A DNA stretch of 64,000 bases from Ancylobacter sp. SL191 (GTDB lineage: Bacteria; Pseudomonadota; Alphaproteobacteria; Rhizobiales; Xanthobacteraceae): contig NZ_CP113056.1 of NCBI RefSeq assembly GCF_026625645.1, positions 62,001-126,000 of the forward strand, written 5' to 3'. The notes under the pieces were generated by a model that was not told the DNA's origin, searched no databases, and saw only the letters and a program-made list of their open reading frames with translations. Within the stretch, counting starts at the first letter, position 1, and every line of letters begins with the position of its first letter. A program made the position numbers and the translations under genes. Positions 16,393 through 24,563 of the stretch are shown here, piece by piece.

Positions 16393-17056
16393 CGAGGCCC
16401 TCAATGGCGTAGATGCGCGCGGGGGCGCCATCGGCATTGGGAATGAGCAGCGGCGCGGCGCTGAGCAGCACGCGCGGGGCGCGCAGCTGCGCGGTGTTGA
16501 TGACGTATTCGATCAGCGTGACACCGGCGCGCAGCAGCACGTCATGGGTGACATGCTCGGCGGAGGGCACGCTCTCGCCCTTCAGCAACAGGCGGATCGG
16601 GTAGTCCTGCGGGAAGTCGAAGGCGACCGCGCTCGGGCGGCGGGCGAGCAGCCACTCCGCCGCCTCGCGCGTCAGCCAAGGGGCCTGCGTCCAGAACTCC
16701 GGGGTCTTGTAATCGCGCCGGGCGCTCCAGCGGGTGGCGAGCAGCAGGATCTCGCCCTCCGCCCCGCCGGGATCGGCGCTTGCCAGCGCCTCCGGTCCGA
16801 TGGGCGCATCGTCGGCACAGGCCGAGAGGTCGAGCACCCGACAGGCCCCGACCACCCGCTCCAGCGGGGTGGCCTCGATGGTCGGGGCATGGGCGACGAA
16901 ATGCGCCTGCGCATCGACATGGGAGAAGCCATGGCAGGTGGTGGCGAGGCGGGTGACCCGGAACTGGTCGCCCGCCGCGATGTCGCCCTTCACCAGGACT
17001 TCCGGCGCCCAGCGGAAATGGCTTTCCACGGGCATGCTGAGATCGACGATGCGCAT
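16385..17056 (-). CDS. Cyclase family (kynurenine formamidase-like) metal hydrolase
   Basis: 223 residues, PF04199. The metal site motif is CHGFSHVDAQAHF near residues 41-53. Families with this fold hydrolyse formamides, isatin or lactone-like bonds. Between DctP and DctQ in a sugar-acid operon, a lactonase-type role that opens an aldonolactone is conceivable but not shown by sequence. It is tightly spaced with both neighbours, 15 bases from dctP and overlapping dctQ. Confidence 0.82.
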   Translation of the reverse strand: MRIVDLSMPVESHFRWAPEVLVKGDIAAGDQFRVTRLATTCHGFSHVDAQAHFVAHAPTIEATPLERVVGACRVLDLSACADDAPIGPEALASADPGGAEGEILLLATRWSARRDYKTPEFWTQAPWLTREAAEWLLARRPSAVAFDFPQDYPIRLLLKGESVPSAEHVTHDVLLRAGVTLIEYVINTAQLRAPRVLLSAAPLLIPNADGAPARIYAIEGLDV

Positions 17057-17071
17057 AGGACCGGCCTTCCG

Positions 17072-18073
17072 TCAGCTCGCCGCGGCGGCGATCTGCTCGG
17101 GCAGGGTCGGCCCGAACTTGGCGATGAAGTCCGCCTTCACCTTGTCGGCGACGATGGCGCGGAAGGCGGGGATGTCGACGGTCTCGACCACCTTCATGCC
17201 GTGCTCCTTGAGCGCGGCAAGGCTGGTGCCCTCGGCATCGACATTCATCTGCCGCTGGATGGTCGCCGCCTCGGCGGCCGCCGCGAGAATAGCGCCGCGC
17301 TGCGCCTCGGTGAGGCCGTCGAACTTCGCCTTGTTCATCACCAGCGGGGCGGTGGTGAAGGCGTGCTTGGTCAGCGAAAGGTTCTTCTGCACCTCATAGA
17401 ACTTGGCGTTGAGGATGAGCGTGACCGGGTTTTCCTGCCCGTCGATGGAGCCCATCTCCAGCGCGGTGAACAGCTCGGTGAAGGCCATCGGGGTCGGCAC
17501 CGCGCCGAGCAGCTTGAACGCCTCGATATGGGCGGGGTTCGGCGTGGTGCGGATCTTCAGGCCCTTCATGTCGGCGGGCACGGTGACGGCGCGGCGGTTA
17601 TTGGTGACGTTGCGCCAGCCCACCTCCCAGGTGGCGAGCGCCTTGAGGCCCGACGGCTCCAGCTGCGCGCGCAGCTCGTTACCGATCGGCCCGTCCAGCA
17701 CGCGCGCGACATGGGCGCGGTCGTGGAACAGATAGGGCAGATCGAGCACGTTGAGCTGCGGGGCGAGGCCGGTGAAGAAGGGGTTGCCAGTGAGGCACAG
17801 ATCGAGCGTGCCGCCGCGCGTGCCGGCGATCATGGTCTGGTCGTTGCCGAGCGCGCCATTGGCGTAGACCTCGACGATCACGCTGCCGCCGGTCTTCTCC
17901 TTGACCAGTTCGGCGAAGCGCAGGCCGGCGCGGTGCCAGGAATCGACCTCCGGGTGCGGGTGGCCGAAGCGCAGCTTGATGGGCGCCTGCGCCAGCGCAC
18001 GGGAGCCGGCACCGGCGGCGGCAAGCGCGGCGGCACCGGTGGCGAGGAAGGTACGGCGATCGAGACGGAGCAT
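17072..18073 (-). CDS. dctP: TRAP transporter substrate-binding protein, DctP family
   Basis: 333 residues. The N-terminus LRLDRRTFLATGAAALAAAG is a twin-arginine (Tat) signal with cleavage after ALA-QA, so the mature protein acts in the periplasm. IKLRFGHPHPEVDSWHRAG starts the mature domain; the carboxylate-binding arginine expected near KGLKIRTTPNP is present, and GSIDGQENPVTLI follows. The ATG at 18073 has AGGGG about eight bases upstream. It supplies ligand to DctQM; ligand is probably an aldonic or similar acid judging by the operon. Confidence 0.92.
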   Translation of the reverse strand: MLRLDRRTFLATGAAALAAAGAGSRALAQAPIKLRFGHPHPEVDSWHRAGLRFAELVKEKTGGSVIVEVYANGALGNDQTMIAGTRGGTLDLCLTGNPFFTGLAPQLNVLDLPYLFHDRAHVARVLDGPIGNELRAQLEPSGLKALATWEVGWRNVTNNRRAVTVPADMKGLKIRTTPNPAHIEAFKLLGAVPTPMAFTELFTALEMGSIDGQENPVTLILNAKFYEVQKNLSLTKHAFTTAPLVMNKAKFDGLTEAQRGAILAAAAEAATIQRQMNVDAEGTSLAALKEHGMKVVETVDIPAFRAIVADKVKADFIAKFGPTLPEQIAAAAS

Positions 18074-18096
18074 TGGCGTTTCCCCTTTATGGATGG

Positions 18097-18120
18097 GGGC
18101 GCGCCGTCGAGGGCGCGCCC
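18097..18120 (-). other. GC-rich hairpin upstream of dctP
   Basis: GGCGCGCC at 18098-18105 and again at 18112-18119 form an 8-bp stem with a 6-base loop in the 71-base gap between the dehydratase stop and dctP. No T run follows. It may mark an RNA processing point that protects the dctP message. Confidence 0.45.
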
Positions 18121-18144
18121 GAGATCGTGCCGCGTTGGCGCGCG

Positions 18145-19317
18145 TCACTCGATGATGTTGAAGTCCTTGAGGTGCTCGTCGGACAGCTCGATGCCGAGGC
18201 CCGGCAGGTTGTCGTCGAGCTGGAGGAAGCCGTTCTCGGGCATCGGGTCGCCCTTGAAGATGTAATAGAACAGCTCGTTGCCGACCTCGACGTCATGCAC
18301 CGGGAAGTACTCGGCCATGGGCGAGGCGAGCGTCGACATGGTCAGGTGATAATTGTGCATCTGGCCGGCATGGGGGATGACCGGGATCGAATAGGCCTCG
18401 GCCAGCGCGTTGATCTTGCGGGCGGCGGTGATGCCGCCGACGCGGTTGGTGTCGTACTGGATCACGTCCACCGCGCGCTGGTCGACGAGCTGCTGGAAGC
18501 CCGCCAGGGTGAACTCGTGCTCGCCGCCGGAGATCGGCAGCACGCCGAGCTTGCGCAGCTCCTTGTAGCCCTCGATGTCATCGGCGATCACCGGCTCTTC
18601 CAGCCAGCGGATGTTGAAGGGCTCAAGCAGGCGCAGCATCCGCTTGGCGTATTCAAAGGTCCAGCCCATGTAGCATTCGCACATGAGGTCGCGGTCGGGG
18701 CCGATCACCTCGCGCACGGTGCGCACCAGGTCGATGTTCTTCTTCATGCCGGCCGGGCCGTCCTGCGGGCCCCAGCCGAAGCGCATCTTCACCGAGTCGA
18801 AGCCCTGATCGACATAGGACTGCGCCTCGCGGGCGAGGTCATCGAGCGGCTGGCCGTAGAGCTTGGAGGCGTAGCAGCGGATCTTCTCCTTGGTGCGCCC
18901 GCCGAGCAGCTTGAAGACCGGCTTGCCGACCTCCTTGCCCATCAGATCCCAGATGGCGATGTCGATGGCGCTCATCGCGGTCATGCCGACGCCCTTGCGA
19001 CCCCAGGCATGCGAGCGGCGGTACATCTTCTGCCAGATGTACTCGTTGTCGAACGGATCCTCGCCGATGAGCAGCGGGGCGTAATACTCGTCGATCGCCG
19101 CCTTGGTGACGCGCGGGGAGAGCGCGGCATTGCCGATGCCAATCGTGCCATCCTCGGTCTCGATCTCGCAGACCAGCCAGCCATGGAAGCGGAAGCTGCC
19201 CATATTGTCGCCGCGCTCGAAAAGCTGGTCGGCGGCGTTGGTGCAGAAGTTGCGGGCCGGAGGGACGACCTTGCCCTTCCATTCAAAGACGCGGGTGCGG
19301 ACGTTCTTGATCTTCAT
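18145..19317 (-). CDS. Mandelate racemase/enolase superfamily sugar-acid dehydratase (rhamnonate dehydratase subgroup)
   Basis: 390 residues, two-domain enolase-superfamily enzyme. Metal ligands appear as E214 (LMCECYMGW), E240 (RWLEEPV) and E266 (SGGEHEF); K177 in [12 protein letters not shown] and H316 in [12 protein letters not shown] lie at catalytic positions. [10 protein letters not shown] and MGW are typical of the L-rhamnonate dehydratase subgroup, which also contains an L-lyxonate dehydratase. It would remove water from an aldonate to give a 2-keto-3-deoxy acid. The downstream pentonate dehydratase and semialdehyde dehydrogenase favour a C5 acid, such as L-lyxonate or L-arabinonate, as substrate. 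Start at ATG 19317; an in-frame GTG lies at 19326. Confidence 0.82.
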   Translation of the reverse strand: MKIKNVRTRVFEWKGKVVPPARNFCTNAADQLFERGDNMGSFRFHGWLVCEIETEDGTIGIGNAALSPRVTKAAIDEYYAPLLIGEDPFDNEYIWQKMYRRSHAWGRKGVGMTAMSAIDIAIWDLMGKEVGKPVFKLLGGRTKEKIRCYASKLYGQPLDDLAREAQSYVDQGFDSVKMRFGWGPQDGPAGMKKNIDLVRTVREVIGPDRDLMCECYMGWTFEYAKRMLRLLEPFNIRWLEEPVIADDIEGYKELRKLGVLPISGGEHEFTLAGFQQLVDQRAVDVIQYDTNRVGGITAARKINALAEAYSIPVIPHAGQMHNYHLTMSTLASPMAEYFPVHDVEVGNELFYYIFKGDPMPENGFLQLDDNLPGLGIELSDEHLKDFNIIE

Positions 19318-19353
19318 GGGACACACGGGGAGCGTTGGCGGAGCGGGAAGGGT

Positions 19354-20373
19354 TCAGGCCGCGCGCGGGGTGGCGCGGCGGGTCTGCGCCATGGCGCAGA
19401 GGATGTCGAAGGCGGCCTGGGTGGCACCGACATTGGCTTTGCCCTCGCCATAAATGTCGAAGGCGGTGCCATGGGCGGGCGTCGCGATAGGAATGGGCAG
19501 GCCGCCATGCACGGTGACGCCGCGCGAGAAGCCCATGAGCTTCATCGCGATCTGGCCCTGGTCGTGATACATGGTGACGATGGCGTCGACCTCCTTGGCG
19601 CGCAGGAAGATCGTGTCGGCCGGGTACATGCCGATGACCGGGAAACCCTGCGCCCGCGCCGCCTCGACGGCGGGGCCGATGACGTCGATTTCCTCGCGGC
19701 CGAAACTGCCATTGTCGCCATTATGCGGGTTGAGCCCGCACACCGCGATGCGCGGCTCGGCCACGCCCGCCTTTAGCAGCGTCGTGCTGGCGAGACGGAT
19801 GGCGCCGAGGATCTTCTCCTCGGTGATGAGGTCGGACACCTCCTTCAGCGCCACATGGCTGGTGACGCGGCTGGTCCACAGCCCGTCCAGCGTGTTCAGC
19901 TCGCCAAACGGGCCGTTGGGCTGGAGCAGTTCGGCGAACCAGTGGGTCTCGTCGGCATGGGCGAGGCCGGCGAGGTGCATGGAATGCTTGTTGAGCGGGG
20001 CGAAGCACACCGCGTCGGTGACGCCGTCGACGGTGAGGTCGATGGCCTGCTGCAGCGTGTCGAGCGCATAGCGCCCGCCATTGGCGGTGGCGACGGCGCG
20101 CTCGAACGGGGCGCTGGCGGCGCCGGAATAATCCCACAGCACCGGCGTGCCGGGGACGGTATCGGGCGCGTGGTCATGGGCGCGCGGATCGGTAGTCAGC
20201 GTGTAATCGAAACGCTCCCCGGCGATGCGCATCCCTTCCTCCAGCTCCGCCCGGTCGGCGATGATGAGGAAGTCGGCGCGCTCGCGGTTGGCGGGATCGC
20301 TGATGAGGCGGGCGACCAGCTCGGGACCGATGCCGGCGGGGTCGCCGAGAACGACGGCAATGCGGGGCTTCAT
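19354..20373 (-). CDS. PdxA-family NAD-dependent dehydrogenase (PdxA2-like)
   Basis: 339 residues. Same family as 4-hydroxythreonine-4-phosphate dehydrogenase: VVLGDPAGIGPE at the start and three metal-binding histidine motifs, TSHVALKEV, GLNPHNGDNG and MYHDQGQI. Paralogues of this kind (PdxA2/DtnB) work on four-carbon phosphorylated sugar acids and sit with transporters, as here; the housekeeping pdxA normally lies near ksgA or surA. The ribosome site AAGGAG precedes ATG. It neighbours tctA (11-base gap) and the dehydratase. The exact substrate is unknown; no kinase for a tetronate is seen in the operon. Confidence 0.82.
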   Translation of the reverse strand: MKPRIAVVLGDPAGIGPELVARLISDPANRERADFLIIADRAELEEGMRIAGERFDYTLTTDPRAHDHAPDTVPGTPVLWDYSGAASAPFERAVATANGGRYALDTLQQAIDLTVDGVTDAVCFAPLNKHSMHLAGLAHADETHWFAELLQPNGPFGELNTLDGLWTSRVTSHVALKEVSDLITEEKILGAIRLASTTLLKAGVAEPRIAVCGLNPHNGDNGSFGREEIDVIGPAVEAARAQGFPVIGMYPADTIFLRAKEVDAIVTMYHDQGQIAMKLMGFSRGVTVHGGLPIPIATPAHGTAFDIYGEGKANVGATQAAFDILCAMAQTRRATPRAA

Positions 20374-20384
20374 CAGGATCTCCT

Positions 20385-21890
20385 TCAGGCGGGGGAGCGG
20401 CGGGCGGCCAGCCAGGCGACACAGCGCGCGGCGAGCGGCCAGAGAACGAGGGCGAAGGCGAGCGTGGTCAGCGTGCCGGCGATGGAGGTGCTCCAGAACA
20501 CGCCGAGCGAGCCGTCCGAGAGGATCATCGACTGGCGGAACGCATCCTCCGCCTTGTCGCCGAGCACCATGGCGAGCACGAGCGGGGCGATGGGGTAGTC
20601 GAGCTTCTTGAAGACGTAGCCGATGACGCCGAACACCATGGCCAGCACCACGTCGAACATGCTGTTCGAGACCGTGTAGGCGCCGGTGAGGCAGACCACG
20701 ATGATGAGCGGCCCGATGATGGCGAACGGGATGCGCAGGATCGAGGAGAACAGCGGCACGGTCGCCAGCACCAGCACCACCGCCACGATATTGGCGAGGT
20801 ACATGGAAGCGATGAGGCCCCAGACGAAATCATGCTGCTCGACGAAGAGCATCGGGCCGGGCTGCAGGCCCCAGATCATCAGCCCGCCCATCATCACCGC
20901 CGCCGTGGCCGAGCCGGGCACGCCGAGCGCCAGCATGGGCAGCAGCGCCGAGACGCCGGCCGAGTGATCGGCCGCCTCGGGCGAGACGATGCCCTCCGGC
21001 TCGCCGGTGCCGAAATGATCGCGCCGGCGCGAGAAGCGGCGGGCGACGCCATAGGACATGAAGGAGGCCGCCGTCGGCCCGCCCGGCGTGATGCCCATCC
21101 AGCAGCCGATGATGGTCGAGCGGATCAGCGCCAGCCAGTGGCGCGGCATCGAGGCCATGGTGCGGAAGACGGTGGCGAGATCGACCTTGGTGCGGATGCC
21201 CTCGAATTTCAGGCCCTGCTCGACGGTGAGGAGGATCTCGCCAATGCCGAACAGACCGATCACCGCCACGAGGAAGGTCACGCCCTTGATGAGCTGGTCG
21301 CTGCCGAAGGTGAGGCGCATCTCGCCGGACACTGTGTCCATGCCCACCGCCGCCAGCGACAGGCCGATCAGCAGCGAGGCGGCGGTCTTCAGCGGGTTGC
21401 CGCCGCCCATGCCGATGAAGCTGCAGAAGGCGAGAAGATAGACGGCAAAGTATTCCGGCGAGGAGAAGCGCAGCGCGATACCGGCGATGGAGTTGGCGAG
21501 CAGCGTGACCAGGATCACGCCGACCAGCGCGCCGAAGCCGGCGGCGCTGAAGGCGGTGGCGAGCGCCTCGGTCGGCTTGCCGGCGCGGGCCATCGGGTAG
21601 CCGTCGAAGGTGGTGGCGACGGAGGACGGCTCGCCGGGGATGTTGAACAGGATGGACGTCGTCGAGCCGCCGAACAGCGCGCCCCAATACATCGAGGACA
21701 GCAGGATGATGGCGCTGACCGGGTCCATCGAGAAGGTCAGCGGCAGCAGCAGCGACACGCCGTTCGGCGCGCCGAGGCCGGGGAGCACGCCGACCAGGAT
21801 GCCGAGCAGCACGCCACCCACCATGATGGCGATGTGATAGGTGGTGAAGGCGGTCTGGAAACCGACGAGGAGCGAGGCGAAATCGGACAT
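20385..21890 (-). CDS. tctA: Tripartite tricarboxylate transporter large permease, TctA family
   Basis: 501 residues, about 11-12 membrane helices. The two family loops are visible: GVLPGLGAPNGVSLLLPLTF near residues 34-53 and GCWMGITPGGPTAASFMSYG around residue 265, together with ALGVPGSATAAVMMGGLMIWGLQPGP. It is the main membrane subunit of a TctABC-type secondary importer for carboxylic acids. It follows tctB by 12 bases and precedes pdxA, so it belongs to the sugar-acid operon. Confidence 0.93.
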   Translation of the reverse strand: MSDFASLLVGFQTAFTTYHIAIMVGGVLLGILVGVLPGLGAPNGVSLLLPLTFSMDPVSAIILLSSMYWGALFGGSTTSILFNIPGEPSSVATTFDGYPMARAGKPTEALATAFSAAGFGALVGVILVTLLANSIAGIALRFSSPEYFAVYLLAFCSFIGMGGGNPLKTAASLLIGLSLAAVGMDTVSGEMRLTFGSDQLIKGVTFLVAVIGLFGIGEILLTVEQGLKFEGIRTKVDLATVFRTMASMPRHWLALIRSTIIGCWMGITPGGPTAASFMSYGVARRFSRRRDHFGTGEPEGIVSPEAADHSAGVSALLPMLALGVPGSATAAVMMGGLMIWGLQPGPMLFVEQHDFVWGLIASMYLANIVAVVLVLATVPLFSSILRIPFAIIGPLIIVVCLTGAYTVSNSMFDVVLAMVFGVIGYVFKKLDYPIAPLVLAMVLGDKAEDAFRQSMILSDGSLGVFWSTSIAGTLTTLAFALVLWPLAARCVAWLAARRSPA

Positions 21891-21902
21891 GGGCCAGCGT
21901 CC

Positions 21903-22379
21903 TCAGTAGATGCCGAGGGCGTTTTCGAGCGGTCCCTTGGCCAGCGGCACGCGGAACCAGAGCTCGAAGACGGCGAAGAACACGGCGATGACGGTGGCGG
22001 AGGTGGCGAGCGAGCGCAGCCACGGATAGCCGCCATGGCGCCGCATCATGAAGACCAGATAGGCGAAGGACGGCACGTAGCAGCCGAGCCACGGCATTAC
22101 CGCGACCAGCACCGCCGTCGGCACGAACACCGCGAGGCTGGAGGCCAGCTCCTCGCGGGAAACGAAGCTCTCCTCGCGGTCCGACTTCAGCGCCTGCAGG
22201 AAGATGCCGAGGCTGATGGCGATCAAGAGGAGGCCGATGCGGAAGGGGAAATAGCCGGCGCCCGGCCCGGTCTCGCCCCAGCCCGTGTCATGACTGAGGC
22301 TCTCCGTGGCGACGATGCCGCCAAAGATGGCGACCGCCACCGCGGTGCCGAATTCCATCGATCGCCGTCGTGCCAGCAT
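21903..22379 (-). CDS. tctB: Tripartite tricarboxylate transporter small permease, TctB family
   Basis: 158 residues with four hydrophobic helices (AVAVAIFGGIVATESL, FPFRIGLLLIAISLGIFLQAL, LAVFVPTAVLVAVMPWLGCYV and TVIAVFFAVFELWF). The GPGAGYFPFRIG motif after the first helix is the TctB hallmark. It pairs with TctA. A 151-base gap with a strong hairpin separates it from tctC. Confidence 0.9.
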   Translation of the reverse strand: MLARRRSMEFGTAVAVAIFGGIVATESLSHDTGWGETGPGAGYFPFRIGLLLIAISLGIFLQALKSDREESFVSREELASSLAVFVPTAVLVAVMPWLGCYVPSFAYLVFMMRRHGGYPWLRSLATSATVIAVFFAVFELWFRVPLAKGPLENALGIY

Positions 22380-22433
22380 CGCTCAGGGTCCGGGTCATGA
22401 CAGGGGGCGCGGCGTGCCGCGCGGGATAAAGGA

Positions 22434-22454
22434 GGTGCCGGACGAACCGGCACC
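22434..22454 (-). other. Strong intercistronic hairpin after tctC (possible attenuator)
   Basis: GGTGCCGG at 22434-22441, loop ACGAA, CCGGCACC at 22447-22454. Read on the minus strand it follows tctC and is trailed by a short pyrimidine stretch (TCCTTTATCC). It could reduce read-through into tctBA and so favour the binding protein. Confidence 0.55.
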
Positions 22455-22530
22455 CAAGGGCTCGACACGAGGGGGCTGTGCCGAGAAAGCGCTGCCGCGG
22501 AAGACACGGAGGACTAGCCGGTCGGCGGGC

Positions 22531-23556
22531 TCAGTTGACGAGCCAGCCATCCTCGGCGAACTGGACGCGGTTCTTCGCCTCGTCCTGCTTGATGGTGTCG
22601 GCGAGCGCGGCGCCGGTGACGAAGCTCTCCGTCTGGGAGGTGCGCGCCAGCCACTCCTTCCACTCGGGCGCCTGGCGTACCTTGTCGAGCACGCCGGCAT
22701 AATAGGCGACCTGCTCGTCGGTGGTGTCCTTGGGCAGCCACACGGTGCGCGGCATCTGGTAGCTTTCCAGCGGAATGCCGGCCTCGACGCAGGTCGGGAT
22801 GTCGGCCCAGGACATGTTGTCGGCCACGACCTCCTTATAGGTGAGCCGCTGCGGGGCGAAGACGCAGAGCGGGCGCACCTTGCCGGCCTTCCACTGGCCA
22901 ACATTCTCCTGCGGGTTGTTGGTGTTGGCCTGCACATGCGCGCCGGCGAGCTGCACCGCCGCCTCGCCGCCGGACTTGAAGGGCACATAGGTGAACTTCA
23001 CGCCCGCCGCCTTCTCGAGGCGCCGCACCAGGATCTGGTCGGTGTCCTTGGACTGGCTGCCGGCGACCTTGATGCCGCCGTCCTGCGTGCGGGCGGCGGC
23101 GATGAACTCGGCCGCGGTCTTGTAGGGCGTCTCGGTGTTGGTCCACAGAATGAACTCGTCCACCGCCATGGAGGCGACGGGTCGCAGGTCGCTGCTCTGG
23201 TAGCCGACCTTGGTCACCAGCGGCAGCAGCCACTCATTATTGGTGCCGAAGACTACCTTGGTGGCGTCGCCGGCGGCGCCCTTGCCATAGACGAAGGCTT
23301 CCGAGCCGGCGCCGCCGCCCTTGTTGGAGACGACCACCGGCACGCTCATCAGCTCGTGCTTCTGGATGATCGACTGGACGAGGCGGGCGAACTGGTCAGT
23401 GCCGCCACCGGGGCCGGAGGCGACGATGAACTCCACCGGGCGGTTCGGCTGCCAGTCGGCGGCGGCAGGAACTGAGCCGGCTATGAGGCTGGTGGCGACA
23501 AGGCTGGCGGCAGCGAGGCACGCGGCCATGGGGGCCGTCGCGATGGTGAGGCGCAT
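22531..23556 (-). CDS. tctC: Tripartite tricarboxylate transporter substrate-binding protein, TctC family
   Basis: 341 residues. A Sec-type signal (LTIATAPMAACLAAASLVATSLIAG) ends near SVPAAA. The mature protein starts with WQPNRPVEFIVASGPGGGTDQFAR, the TctC ligand loop, and has VSNKGGGAGSEAF and AGSQSKDTDQIL. The ATG at 23556 has a perfect AAGGAG seven bases upstream. It is the first gene of the 12-gene operon and lies opposite a GntR regulator with a palindromic site between them. Confidence 0.93.
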   Translation of the reverse strand: MRLTIATAPMAACLAAASLVATSLIAGSVPAAADWQPNRPVEFIVASGPGGGTDQFARLVQSIIQKHELMSVPVVVSNKGGGAGSEAFVYGKGAAGDATKVVFGTNNEWLLPLVTKVGYQSSDLRPVASMAVDEFILWTNTETPYKTAAEFIAAARTQDGGIKVAGSQSKDTDQILVRRLEKAAGVKFTYVPFKSGGEAAVQLAGAHVQANTNNPQENVGQWKAGKVRPLCVFAPQRLTYKEVVADNMSWADIPTCVEAGIPLESYQMPRTVWLPKDTTDEQVAYYAGVLDKVRQAPEWKEWLARTSQTESFVTGAALADTIKQDEAKNRVQFAEDGWLVN

Positions 23557-23642
23557 CGCAGATCTCCTTGGGTGGTTTCCATCCGAAACGGTCTTGGGCG
23601 CCGTTGTGAGCGCCAATCTGGCTAGGGTCGTTCAACTTGTCA

Positions 23643-23665
23643 ACTGGACCGGTCACCAGTCCAGT
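23643..23665. promoter_or_regulatory. Inverted repeat, probable GntR operator for the sugar-acid operon
   Basis: ACTGGAC at 23643-23649 and GTCCAGT at 23659-23665 form a 7-bp inverted repeat with a 9-base spacer. Overlapping copies of TTGGTC/GACC and TGGT/ACCA occur just beside it (to about 23675), the kind of half-site FadR-type GntR proteins use. It lies midway between tctC and the regulator. Confidence 0.6.
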
Positions 23666-23790
23666 AGACCAATCGCAAAAAATGTTTAGAATAATGACAG
23701 AAGCCCGCGCCGGGCTACTATTCGCGAGCGTCGCCCGCCAAGGCGCGCCACGAAACAAGCCGAGACACGACCGGGGGGACGTACACGCGC

Positions 23791-24528
23791 ATGTTGCAGG
23801 ATTTGCCGGCTCTCAAGCAGCAACTGTCCAAACGCACCATGCGCGAGCAGATCGCCGAGCGCATCGCGCATATGATCCAGTCCGGCCTGCTGCGGGTGGG
23901 CGACGAACTGCCCAGCGAGCGCGAGCTGGCGCAGATGCTCGATGTCAGCCGCGAGACGGTGCGCGGCGCGGTGCAGATGCTCGCCGCCATCGGCATGGTG
24001 GAGATTTCGCAGGGCGCGCGCACCCGCATCATTGGCACGGAAGGCTTCGGCCACTCGCAATTCGCCGACGCGACCGAGCTGTCGCGCTATGGCGCGGAGG
24101 ATGTCTACCGCGCCCGCCAGCTGGTCGAGGGCTTCGTGGTGCGCGAGGCGGCGACGCGCATCGACGCCGACACGCTGCAGCGCCTCGCCGGCCTCGTCGA
24201 GGCGCAGGACGCGATGAGCGAGGATCCCGTCCGCTTCCAGATCTCCGACGCCGAGTTCCACCAGCTCATCTACCGCGCCGGCGGCAATGAGCTGCTCGCG
24301 CATTTTCTGGTCGATGCCTATGGCTACGCGCTGGCCTATCGCCGCGTGGCGCTGCTGGTGCCGGGCGCGGTGCGCGTCTCGATCGACGATCACCGCCTCA
24401 TTCTCGCGGCGCTGGCCGCGCATGACGCGGATGCGGCGGCGGCGGCGATGAACCGGCACATCACCCGTGTGCACGAGACCACCCTGCAGGCGATGACCCT
24501 GCGCCCGGAACCCCCCGCCGCGCTCTGA
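23791..24528 (+). CDS. GntR-family transcription regulator, FadR/FCD type
   Basis: 245 residues. A GntR winged helix covers about 18-85 (MREQIAERIAHMIQSGLLRVG, LPSERELAQMLDVSRETVRGAVQML) and an all-helical FCD ligand domain covers about 95-235; the expected metal-site residues are in DAEFHQLIYRAGG, DDHRLILAAL and MNRHITRVHE. Such regulators repress acid catabolism genes until their carboxylate inducer binds. It is divergent from tctC and converges with the DRL-like gene, so it most likely controls the 12-gene sugar-acid operon. Confidence 0.9.
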   Translation: MLQDLPALKQQLSKRTMREQIAERIAHMIQSGLLRVGDELPSERELAQMLDVSRETVRGAVQMLAAIGMVEISQGARTRIIGTEGFGHSQFADATELSRYGAEDVYRARQLVEGFVVREAATRIDADTLQRLAGLVEAQDAMSEDPVRFQISDAEFHQLIYRAGGNELLAHFLVDAYGYALAYRRVALLVPGAVRVSIDDHRLILAALAAHDADAAAAAMNRHITRVHETTLQAMTLRPEPPAAL

Positions 24529-24563
24529 GGCGACGGCCCGCCGGGCCGCGCTCGCGCGCGCCA

